From Clostridia bacterium (GTDB lineage Bacteria; Bacillota; Clostridia; UMGS1810), in the NCBI GenBank assembly GCA_016293435.1, contig JAEDEG010000063.1, positions 1-14,695 of the forward strand: a DNA stretch of 14,695 bases, read 5' to 3'. The notes under the pieces are model-generated. The model ran no database searches and was not told where the DNA came from. It saw nothing but the letters and a program-made list of their open reading frames with translations. Positions 1 to 5,955 of this stretch are shown piece by piece (position 1 is the stretch's first letter; each line of letters starts with the position of its first letter). The position numbers were made by a program, and so were the translations under genes.

Positions 1-36
1 GTAGTGCGGAATGTTTTCCTTTTTCCATAAATACAT
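1..36 (-). CDS. Start of an unidentified gene, cut by the left edge
   Basis: Reading the minus strand from position 36 gives an ATG and 12 open codons (MYLWKKENIPHY) before the window ends. The start is supported by a GGAGG ribosome binding site at 45-49 with 8 nt spacing and by a good sigma-A promoter at 73-101. An alternative ATG at 28 in another frame is 16 nt from that site and much less likely. Twelve residues are too few to name a family, so no function is assigned. The gene diverges from the pot operon, and the two promoters share a spacer of about 270 bp. Confidence 0.6.
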   Translation of the reverse strand, partial: MYLWKKENIPHY

Positions 37-72
37 TATACGAACCTCCGATTGTATAAAATCACTTTAAAC

Positions 73-101
73 ATTGTAACACATTTTAGTATTTTAGTCA
101 A
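73..101 (-). promoter_or_regulatory. Sigma-A promoter of the divergent left-edge gene
   Basis: On the minus strand a -35 box TTGACT (101-96) and a -10 box TACAAT (78-73) are separated by exactly 17 nt. The -10 box lies about 37 nt upstream of the ATG at 36, leaving a short leader that contains the GGAGG site. Each box differs from consensus at one position. Confidence 0.7.
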
Positions 102-202
102 TTGATACCTGCATTTTATTAATAGAAAAATATTCACAATAAAATACTTCGTGTACTTATAATAAATTTGTCATTTTTTGCAAAAAAATCTTTAAAAAGC
201 TA

Positions 203-231
203 TTGACAAATCATTTACAAAAGCATATAAT
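203..231 (+). promoter_or_regulatory. Consensus sigma-A promoter of the regulator-pot operon
   Basis: A perfect TTGACA (203-208) and a perfect TATAAT (226-231) are separated by 17 nt, which predicts transcription starting near 238. Such a strong core promoter suggests that expression is limited by a repressor. An inverted repeat overlaps the predicted start site. The resulting leader to the ATG at 338 is about 100 nt. Confidence 0.88.
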
Positions 232-234
232 AAA

Positions 235-251
235 GTTTAGTTTTTCTAAAC
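235..251 (+). promoter_or_regulatory. Putative operator, copy 1 (GTTTAG-N5-CTAAAC)
   Basis: This is a perfect 6-bp inverted repeat, GTTTAG (235-240) and CTAAAC (246-251), with a TTTTT centre. It begins 4 nt after the -10 box and covers the predicted transcription start. A related copy lies 43 bp downstream. Size, symmetry and position fit the binding site of a dimeric helix-turn-helix protein, most simply the XRE-cupin regulator encoded next. That the regulator binds here is inference. Confidence 0.6.
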
Positions 252-277
252 AAAAAACTTACTATTAAAAACAAGGT

Positions 278-294
278 GTTTAGAATCACTAAAT
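278..294 (+). promoter_or_regulatory. Putative operator, copy 2 (GTTTAG-N5-CTAAAT)
   Basis: GTTTAG (278-283) and CTAAAT (289-294) repeat the architecture of copy 1 with the same 5-nt spacing but a different centre (AATCA). The outermost pair is imperfect, so the shared core is TTTAG-N5-CTAAA. Start-to-start distance from copy 1 is 43 bp, about four helical turns, so two dimers would sit on the same face of the DNA. It lies in the leader upstream of the regulator start. Confidence 0.55.
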
Positions 295-337
295 TGAAAA
301 TAAGATATTGATAAATACCGGCTTGGAGGCTTTTGGT

Positions 338-877
338 ATGAATATTGGCGGCGAAATAAAAAGGTTAAGAATAAAAAACGGGCTTACTCAGGAGGAGCTG
401 GCAGATCGGTGTGAGCTTTCCAAGGGGTTTATTTCCCAAGTTGAAAGAGACTTGGCTTCACCTTCAATTTCAACTCTTTCCGACCTTTTGCAATGCCTCG
501 GAACAGATCTCAAAAATTTCTTTAATGATGCTGCAGATGAAGATATTGTCTTTAAGGTTGATGATGTTTTTGTTAAAGAATATAAGGACGAGGGCAGCAT
601 TATAAACTGGATTGTTCCCAATTCTCAAAAAAATGATATGGAGCCGATTATTATCGAGCTCCTCCCACACGGCAAGTCATATATAGATGATCCTCACGAC
701 GGCGAAGAATTTGGATATGTTCTTTCGGGCAGTGTGATTCTTCATATCGGAAGCAAAAAATATCGCGTCAAAAAGCATGAAAGCTTTTATTACAAAGCCA
801 ATACCGTTCATTATATAGAAAATATCGGTAAAAATAACGCGAAGGTTCTGTGGGTATCCACACCACCTAATTTTTAA
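338..877 (+). CDS. XRE-family regulator with C-terminal cupin domain, probable regulator of the pot operon
   Basis: A 179-aa two-domain transcription factor. Residues 6-60 form an XRE/Cro-type helix-turn-helix (LTQEELADRCELSKGFISQ) and residues 105-175 a small cupin barrel. H120, E124 and G131 match the first cupin motif and H158 and N162 the second, so a metal or small ligand could bind. ATG 338 is chosen because a GGAGG site at 325-329 sits 8 nt upstream; an in-frame TTG at 308 would extend the protein by 10 residues but has no such support. The family includes PuuR-type regulators, and genes of this type often precede potABCD in Firmicutes. Here potA follows closely, so control of polyamine uptake and of its own gene is a sound inference. 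Whether the ligand is a polyamine is not shown by the sequence. Confidence 0.87.
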   Translation: MNIGGEIKRLRIKNGLTQEELADRCELSKGFISQVERDLASPSISTLSDLLQCLGTDLKNFFNDAADEDIVFKVDDVFVKEYKDEGSIINWIVPNSQKNDMEPIIIELLPHGKSYIDDPHDGEEFGYVLSGSVILHIGSKKYRVKKHESFYYKANTVHYIENIGKNNAKVLWVSTPPNF

Positions 878-897
878 TTTTTGAAGAGGTGATTTTT

Positions 898-1935
898 TTG
901 GACAAACATCTTATTGAATTTAAAAATGTATTCAAAACCTTTGACAGTGATGAGGTTTTAAGTAACATAAATTTTCACATAAACGAAAACGAGTTTCTTA
1001 CATTGCTCGGTCCATCAGGATGCGGTAAGTCAACACTTCTAAGGATTATCGCAGGATTTGAATCACCTACATCGGGCAATGTATATTTTGAAGGCAATGA
1101 TTTGTCTTCGATTGCTCCTTATGAACGTAAGGTAAATACGGTTTTTCAGAAATACGCGCTTTTTCCTCATCTTGATGTTTACGATAATATAGCCTTTGGT
1201 CTCAGAATAAAAAAGCTTGATTCCAAAGAAATTGACGCTAAAGTAAAAAAGGTTCTCGACATGGTCAATCTTTCAGGCTTCGAAAAAAGAACCGTAAGCT
1301 CTCTTTCCGGAGGACAGCAGCAGCGGATTGCCATAGCGCGTGCTATTGTTAACGAGCCAAAAGTTCTTCTTTTGGACGAGCCTCTTGCCGCACTCGATCT
1401 CAAGCTCAGAAAGGGTATGCAGCTTGAACTCAAAAATATGCAGCGAGAGCTTGGCATTACATTTATATATGTTACCCACGATCAGGAAGAAGCACTCACA
1501 ATGTCTGATACCGTTGTTGTAATGAAAAATGGAACAATTCAGCAGATTGGAAAGCCCACCGATATTTATAACGAACCCGTAAATGCGTATGTTGCAGATT
1601 TTATAGGTGAGAGCAATATCATTTCCGGTGTAATGAAAAAAGATTGCCTTGTAAATATTATGGGGATAGATATGGATTGTGTTGACACAGGTTTTGATAC
1701 AGACGAGAATGTGGATGTTGTTATAAGACCCGAAGATGTTCGCATATCCGAGGTTGATGATGCCATGATTTGCGGTGTTGTCGAATCAGTTATTTTTAAA
1801 GGTGTTCATTATGAGATGGTTATTGTGAGCGACGACTTCAAATGGCTTGTTCACGATACGGCAAAATATGATATCGGTAAAAAGGTCAGCCTTTTTGTCA
1901 AGCCCTTTGATATTCATATTATGAAAAAATCTTAA
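898..1935 (+). CDS. potA: Spermidine/putrescine ABC transporter ATP-binding protein PotA
   Basis: A 345-aa ATPase that powers polyamine import from the cytoplasmic face. Motifs in order are Walker A GPSGCGKST (38-46), the Q-loop at Q84 in VFQKYALFPH, the signature LSGGQ (136-140), Walker B VLLLDEP with D160 and E161, and the switch histidine H194 in THDQEEA. Residues from about 265 to the end form the TOBE-like regulatory domain of this subfamily, and the length is normal. The preferred start is TTG 898, because AGAGGTGAT (885-893) pairs with the 16S rRNA tail and lies just upstream. A GTG at 889 in the same frame would add three residues but overlaps that site. The gene begins 20 nt after the regulator gene and is followed by both permeases and the binding protein. 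Polyamine specificity rests mainly on this potABCD order. Confidence 0.93.
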   Translation: MDKHLIEFKNVFKTFDSDEVLSNINFHINENEFLTLLGPSGCGKSTLLRIIAGFESPTSGNVYFEGNDLSSIAPYERKVNTVFQKYALFPHLDVYDNIAFGLRIKKLDSKEIDAKVKKVLDMVNLSGFEKRTVSSLSGGQQQRIAIARAIVNEPKVLLLDEPLAALDLKLRKGMQLELKNMQRELGITFIYVTHDQEEALTMSDTVVVMKNGTIQQIGKPTDIYNEPVNAYVADFIGESNIISGVMKKDCLVNIMGIDMDCVDTGFDTDENVDVVIRPEDVRISEVDDAMICGVVESVIFKGVHYEMVIVSDDFKWLVHDTAKYDIGKKVSLFVKPFDIHIMKKS

Positions 1936-1954
1936 TTGATGACGGAGATTAAAA

Positions 1955-2800
1955 ATGTATAAAAAGTCACTCTCTTACCCGCATCTTGTGTGGATGACAC
2001 TGTTTGTTGTTGCGCCGATGCTGCTGATATTTTTTTATGCTTTCACCCATAGTGATTCAAACGGCGCCGCCGGATTTACACTTGATAATTTTACAAAGTT
2101 TGTCGAGCCATTATATATCAAAGTTATGCTCAATTCAATTTGGATAGCCTTACTGAGCGTAGTGTTTTGCCTGCTTTTCGGGTATCCGGTTGCCATGATT
2201 CTTGCCAACAAAGACCGCAGACGGGCATCTCTTGGCAAAAAACCCGGCGGACTGCTTATGCTTTTTGTTATGCCCATGTGGATGAATGTAATGCTCAGAT
2301 TGTATTCATGGCTCACAATTCTTCAACCCGACGGCCTTTTGAACAGATTTCTTAATCTGCTTGGTTTGCCTCAGGTCAATTTGATGTATACTTATTCCGC
2401 GGTCGTGCTTGGCATAGTATATGATTTTATACCCTTTATGATAATGCCTATTTATTCTGTACTTATCAAAATAGATGAAAGTGTCATTGAGGCGGCTCAG
2501 GATTTGGGTGCAAACAAATATAAAGTGTTTTTCAAGGTTATACTTCCTTTGAGTATGCCCGGTGTTGTATCAGGTATTACCATGGTGTTTTTGCCCGCTC
2601 TCACATCATTTTATATTTCAGATTTTTTCAGCGGCGGACAGTTTATGCTTATTGGTAATCTTATTGAGAAGAACTTTAAAAATCCTGATCTTAGGAATTT
2701 CGGTTCCGCTATATCCATAATATTGATGGCTTTTGCATTTTTGTCAATGCATGTAATGAAAATATTCAATAAGTCCAATCGCCAGATGGATATGTTTTAA
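1955..2800 (+). CDS. potB: Spermidine/putrescine ABC transporter permease PotB
   Basis: A 281-aa inner-membrane permease. Hydrophobic stretches near residues 11-30, 61-82, 99-117, 145-170, 203-222 and 251-270 give about six membrane helices, as expected for the family. The EAA loop that docks on PotA is clear at 179-198 (EAAQDLGANKYKVFFKVILP), with E179, G185 and P198 conserved. The ATG at 1955 has a GGAG site at 1944-1947. It starts 19 nt after potA and ends 12 nt before potC, in one transcription unit. The PotB rather than PotC assignment follows from gene order and from the two subunits being homologous but distinct. Confidence 0.92.
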   Translation: MYKKSLSYPHLVWMTLFVVAPMLLIFFYAFTHSDSNGAAGFTLDNFTKFVEPLYIKVMLNSIWIALLSVVFCLLFGYPVAMILANKDRRRASLGKKPGGLLMLFVMPMWMNVMLRLYSWLTILQPDGLLNRFLNLLGLPQVNLMYTYSAVVLGIVYDFIPFMIMPIYSVLIKIDESVIEAAQDLGANKYKVFFKVILPLSMPGVVSGITMVFLPALTSFYISDFFSGGQFMLIGNLIEKNFKNPDLRNFGSAISIILMAFAFLSMHVMKIFNKSNRQMDMF

Positions 2801-2812
2801 GGGGGGGTAATA

Positions 2813-3619
2813 ATGAAAAAGTTAAAAATAGGTTCTTTTTTTGAGAATATATATCTTTTTTTAATGTTTTTGTTTTTGTATCTGCCCATTGTGATTTTGA
2901 TGATTTTTTCTTTCAATGATATCAAATCAACATCAAATTGGAGTGGTTTTTCTCTAAAATGGTACGAACAGATGCTGTCTGACGAATCCTTGCTTGAGGC
3001 ATTTGCCAATACTATCACAATAGGTATTGTTGCATCCTTGGTGTCGTGCGTTATCGGTACAGCAGCGGCAATCGGTATTCAAGGCTTTAAAAGCGGCAAG
3101 GTTAAAGGGATTATAAATGCTGTCACAAACCTCCCAATGGTGAGCTCAGAGCTTGTTATGGGTGTTTCGCTTATGATGATGTTTTTGACTGTAAAAATTC
3201 CCCTTGGATATTTTACCTTGCTTTTATCACACATAACTTTTTGTATACCGTATGTCATAGTATCTGTACTGCCAAAGCTTGTTCAGCTTGACAACGGTAT
3301 TTACGAAGCTGCTCTCGATTTGGGTGCGAAACCGTTTTATGCTTTCAGAAAGGTAGTGCTGCCGGAGATTAAACCCGGAATAATAAGCGGTATGCTTATA
3401 GCTTTTACTCTATCGATTGATGATTTTGTAATTAGTTTTTTTACAACAGGCAACGGTGTGAATAATTTGTCCATATATATATACTCAAGTGTCCGAAGAG
3501 GCGTTAATCCCATGTATAATGCTTTGTCAACCTTGATGTTTGTATTAGTGGCAATTTTATTGTTTATAATCAACAAGCGTTCAAGCGGAAAAGGGGATTC
3601 CCCTGTTATAATTCCGTAA
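2813..3619 (+). CDS. potC: Spermidine/putrescine ABC transporter permease PotC
   Basis: A 268-aa permease that pairs with PotB to form the membrane channel. Hydrophobic segments lie near residues 12-34, 66-90, 102-125, 131-153, 188-210 and 237-254. The EAA loop is at 165-184 (EAALDLGAKPFYAFRKVVLP), so the PotA-binding site is intact. The start is ATG 2813. Its ribosome binding site is unusual: seven consecutive Gs at 2801-2807 directly follow the potB stop codon, replacing the usual AGGAGG, in a strongly A+T-rich neighbourhood. Such a homopolymer can change length by slippage and so alter translation, though this is only a possibility. potD follows after 17 nt. Confidence 0.92.
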   Translation: MKKLKIGSFFENIYLFLMFLFLYLPIVILMIFSFNDIKSTSNWSGFSLKWYEQMLSDESLLEAFANTITIGIVASLVSCVIGTAAAIGIQGFKSGKVKGIINAVTNLPMVSSELVMGVSLMMMFLTVKIPLGYFTLLLSHITFCIPYVIVSVLPKLVQLDNGIYEAALDLGAKPFYAFRKVVLPEIKPGIISGMLIAFTLSIDDFVISFFTTGNGVNNLSIYIYSSVRRGVNPMYNALSTLMFVLVAILLFIINKRSSGKGDSPVIIP

Positions 3620-3636
3620 AAAGAGAGGAGATTCAA

Positions 3637-4686
3637 ATGAAAAAATTTTTATCTGTTACATTGGCTATGGTTTTTTGCATGGTGTGTATAATCGGCACCT
3701 TTGGTTGTTCATCAAAAACAAAGCTTTTCGTGTATAATGTCGGGGATTATATACATCCCGATGTTGTTGATATGTTTGAAGAAGAATATCCCGATATCAA
3801 GGTAGTTTACGAAATGTTTGATTCTGTTGAAGAAATGTATATGAAGGTGTCAAATGCTACATCTCCATATGATGTTATCGTTCCGTCAGACTACATGATT
3901 GAACAGATGATAGACGAAGGGCTGCTAAACAAAATTAATTTTGACAATGTGCCCAATTATAAAAATATAGATTCTAATATGAAAAATCTTTCCTTTGACC
4001 CTAACGGAGAATATACCGTTCCATATATGTGGGGGACAATGGGTATACTCTATAACAAAACCATGGTAGATGAAGAAGTAAACAGCTGGGACATACTCTG
4101 GGACGAAAAATATAAAGACAACATATTCATGCTAAATCAAGAAAGAGATATGGTATCAATAGCTCTAAAAAAATGCGGCTATTCAATGAACAGTGACAAT
4201 CCCGATGAACTAAAAGCAGCGGAGCAGGCTCTTATAGAGCAAAGCTCTCTCGTAAAAGCCTATTGCGGAGATGAGATTAAGGATAATATGATTAACGGCA
4301 ATGCCGCATTGGCTATAGTATGGTCAGGTGATGCGTATTTTTGCATAGAACAAAATCCCGATCTTGCATATGCAATTCCCGATGAGGGGTCAAATCTGTG
4401 GTTTGACTGTATGGCTATTCCCACTACTTCAACTCATCAGGAAGAAGCGGAAAAGTTCATTGATTTTATGTCGCGTCCCGATATTGCAAAGCTCAATGCC
4501 GAATATATAGGATATTCGACCGCAAATTATGCTGCAAAAGAGCTTTTGCCGGATGAAGTCAAAAATGACATTCTTCGTTATCCTGAGTTAACTGATGAAT
4601 TTAAATTAAAAATGGAGATATTTGCATATAATAAAGAACGCAACGCAAAGCTTACCGATATTTGGACCAAAGTGTTAAATAGCTGA
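3637..4686 (+). CDS. potD: Spermidine/putrescine-binding lipoprotein PotD
   Basis: A 349-aa extracellular substrate-binding lipoprotein. Residues 1-23 are a signal peptide (KK, then a hydrophobic core) ending in TFGC, with C24 as the lipidated cysteine. The Thr three residues before it is less usual than Leu, Val or Ile. Pocket segments of the PotD family are recognisable: YNVGDYI (33-39), PSDYMIEQM (83-91), YMWGTMGILYN (130-140), NQERDM (167-172), VWSGDAY (228-234), LWFDCMAIP (254-262) and YIGYSTANY (290-298). W255 and D257, expected to contact the polyamine, are present. The first segment is normally NWGDYI or NWGEYI, but here the Trp is Val35 (codon GTC), which may weaken or shift ligand choice. 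ATG 3637 follows AGAGGAG (3624-3630). This is the last gene of the operon. Confidence 0.92.
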   Translation: MKKFLSVTLAMVFCMVCIIGTFGCSSKTKLFVYNVGDYIHPDVVDMFEEEYPDIKVVYEMFDSVEEMYMKVSNATSPYDVIVPSDYMIEQMIDEGLLNKINFDNVPNYKNIDSNMKNLSFDPNGEYTVPYMWGTMGILYNKTMVDEEVNSWDILWDEKYKDNIFMLNQERDMVSIALKKCGYSMNSDNPDELKAAEQALIEQSSLVKAYCGDEIKDNMINGNAALAIVWSGDAYFCIEQNPDLAYAIPDEGSNLWFDCMAIPTTSTHQEEAEKFIDFMSRPDIAKLNAEYIGYSTANYAAKELLPDEVKNDILRYPELTDEFKLKMEIFAYNKERNAKLTDIWTKVLNS

Positions 4687-4713
4687 CGTATACCGACAAT
4701 ACTTTTTCAATAA

Positions 4714-4726
4714 GCGGCAAAGCCGC
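4714..4726. repeat. Small GC-rich hairpin GCGGC-AAA-GCCGC
   Basis: A perfect 5-bp stem, GCGGC (4714-4718) and GCCGC (4722-4726), closes an AAA loop. It starts 27 nt after the potD stop codon and is the first of four consecutive hairpins. No T-run follows, so by itself it is not a convincing terminator. Confidence 0.5.
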
Positions 4727-4737
4727 GTCATTCAACG

Positions 4738-4769
4738 TTTTCAGTGGGAGATTGAACTCCCACTGAAAA
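4738..4769. repeat. Perfect 13-bp inverted repeat (hairpin 1 of the long array)
   Basis: TTTTCAGTGGGAG (4738-4750) is perfectly complementary to CTCCCACTGAAAA (4757-4769) across a 6-nt loop, ATTGAA. The polarity is opposite to an intrinsic terminator: Ts come before the GC core and As after it, on both strands. A simple terminator role is therefore unlikely. Its last base is the first base of the next stem, so the two hairpins abut exactly. Confidence 0.8.
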
Positions 4770-4817
4770 AATTAAGATGTCACCCGCCGCCTATAGAGGC
4801 GGGTGACATCTTAATTT
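4769..4817. repeat. Perfect 20-bp inverted repeat (hairpin 2 of the long array)
   Basis: The 20-nt arm at 4769-4788 (AAATTAAGATGTCACCCGCC) is perfectly complementary to 4798-4817 across a 9-nt loop that could rearrange by a few bases (GCC...GGC). It has a GC-rich top and an A/T base of the stem, with As on the left and TTAATTT on the right. It could act as a weak bidirectional terminator between the convergent genes, but the T-run is poor. The unbroken pairing is longer than a terminator needs. Confidence 0.8.
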
Positions 4818-4821
4818 AGTT

Positions 4822-4872
4822 ATAATCTAAAACGCAGCAGTCGCAAAACTGCTGCGTTTTAGATTATTTTTT
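4822..4872 (+). terminator. Intrinsic terminator of the pot operon (19-bp hairpin plus T-run)
   Basis: The arm 4822-4840, ending AAAACGCAGCAG, pairs perfectly with 4849-4867, beginning CTGCTGCGTTTT, around an 8-nt loop TCGCAAAA. Six Ts (4867-4872) follow on the plus strand, the form of a rho-independent terminator. It lies about 135 nt after potD. Because AAAAC and GTTTT flank the GC core symmetrically, it may also stop transcripts arriving from the minus-strand operon, whose last stop codon is about 90 nt away. Between 4873 and 4963 I see only A+T-rich sequence with no gene. Confidence 0.8.
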
Positions 4873-4963
4873 AACCTTTTTTAGTCTGTCATATGAGAAT
4901 ATTTCATGATTGTTGAGCACTGTTTCAGGCAAAAACAAATAAAAAATACTAATAACCGTTGTT

Positions 4964-5923
4964 TTATATACTCGAACTCCACTTGCCGCATTTGTCACCC
5001 CACATGGCGATTGTTTTTCCGTTGTTGATTACCTTGATAACCTCACATGAATTTGCGCATCCGGTGCATTCAAAGCTTTTGGGAGTAAATTCAAGGTTTA
5101 TAAAATCAAAACCTTTAAATTTGCTGCTTTGACCTGAATGCTCAACCTGGTTTTTTGCCATTATAGCCATTCCTATTGCACCCATAACATTAAAATGCTT
5201 TGGTATTATAACTTCATGACCGATTTGATCCTCAAATGCTTTTATAATACCTTTGTTGGCGGCAACACCACCCTGAAAAACAAAAGGAGGATTCAACGTT
5301 TTTCCTCGTCCGAGATTATTCAGATAATTTCTCACAAGCGCATCGCACAAGCCTTTTATAATATCAGCCTTTGAATAACCGTATTGCTGTTTTGCAATCA
5401 TATCCGATTCAGCAAAAACAGTGCATCTGCCGGCAATTCTCACATCATTTTGTGCAGTTAATGCCAAATCACCGAATTCTGATATATCAACCCCCAGTCT
5501 TTCTGACTGATGATCAAGAAAAGAGCCTGTTCCGGCAGCGCATACGGTATTCATCGAAAAATCGGTTACAATTCCGTTTTTAACTATGATTATTTTTGAA
5601 TCCTGTCCGCCAATTTCAAATATAGTTTGTACATCGGGATAGAAGTGGGTTGTTGCCGCAGCGTGAGCCGTAATTTCATTTTTTACAACATCAGCTCCCA
5701 CCATCAATCCAATCATCTGACGTCCGCTTCCCGTTACGCCAACTGCTTTTACAACACACGAATCATCAAGTTCTTCCTTAAGCATAGCCATTCCTTCTTT
5801 TACGCTGTTGATTGGCTGTCCTTTGGTTCTGATATATTTAGAAAAAAGAACGTTAATGTTTTCGTCTAATGCAATAACATTTGTGCTTACCGAGCCGGTG
5901 TCTATACCTATGAAAATATCCAT
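4964..5923 (-). CDS. BcrA/BadF/HgdC-type ATP-dependent activase (2-hydroxyacyl-CoA dehydratase activator family)
   Basis: A 319-aa ASKHA-fold ATPase. Family members form a homodimer bridged by one [4Fe-4S] cluster and use ATP to inject low-potential electrons into a dehydratase or reductase partner. Visible motifs are the phosphate loop GIDTGSVSTN (6-15), a second nucleotide loop IGGQDSK (104-110), and the cluster cysteines C128 in NTVCAAGTGSFLDHQ and C167 in GRCTVFAESDM, almost the positions known in HgdC (127 and 166). FQGGVAANKG (216-225) also contacts nucleotide in the family. The C-terminus adds four cysteines, C286, C289, C293 and C312, in CTGCANSC and GDKCG. ATG 5923 is chosen over an upstream in-frame start at 6028 because GAAGG (5931-5935) precedes it, the longer version would overlap the previous gene, and homology begins at MDIFIGIDTG. 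It is the last gene of a three-gene operon, 32 nt after its neighbour. Confidence 0.88.
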   Translation of the reverse strand: MDIFIGIDTGSVSTNVIALDENINVLFSKYIRTKGQPINSVKEGMAMLKEELDDSCVVKAVGVTGSGRQMIGLMVGADVVKNEITAHAAATTHFYPDVQTIFEIGGQDSKIIIVKNGIVTDFSMNTVCAAGTGSFLDHQSERLGVDISEFGDLALTAQNDVRIAGRCTVFAESDMIAKQQYGYSKADIIKGLCDALVRNYLNNLGRGKTLNPPFVFQGGVAANKGIIKAFEDQIGHEVIIPKHFNVMGAIGMAIMAKNQVEHSGQSSKFKGFDFINLEFTPKSFECTGCANSCEVIKVINNGKTIAMWGDKCGKWSSSI

Positions 5924-5955
5924 TTTATTACCTTCTTCCGCAATTGAATATGTTG

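Noticed and set aside
133..163. A second plus-strand promoter, TTCACA and TATAAT (158-163).
   Set aside because: The spacing is 19 nt and the -35 box is weaker, while a perfect promoter lies 70 bp downstream.
308..337. A TTG start at 308 for the XRE-cupin regulator.
   Set aside because: It would overlook the GGAGG site placed 8 nt before ATG 338, and the extra ten residues do not belong to the helix-turn-helix domain.
4738..4769. The 13-bp hairpin as a standard intrinsic terminator for potD.
   Set aside because: No T-run follows on either strand; the Ts precede the GC core. The hairpin at 4822-4867 with its T-run is the better terminator.
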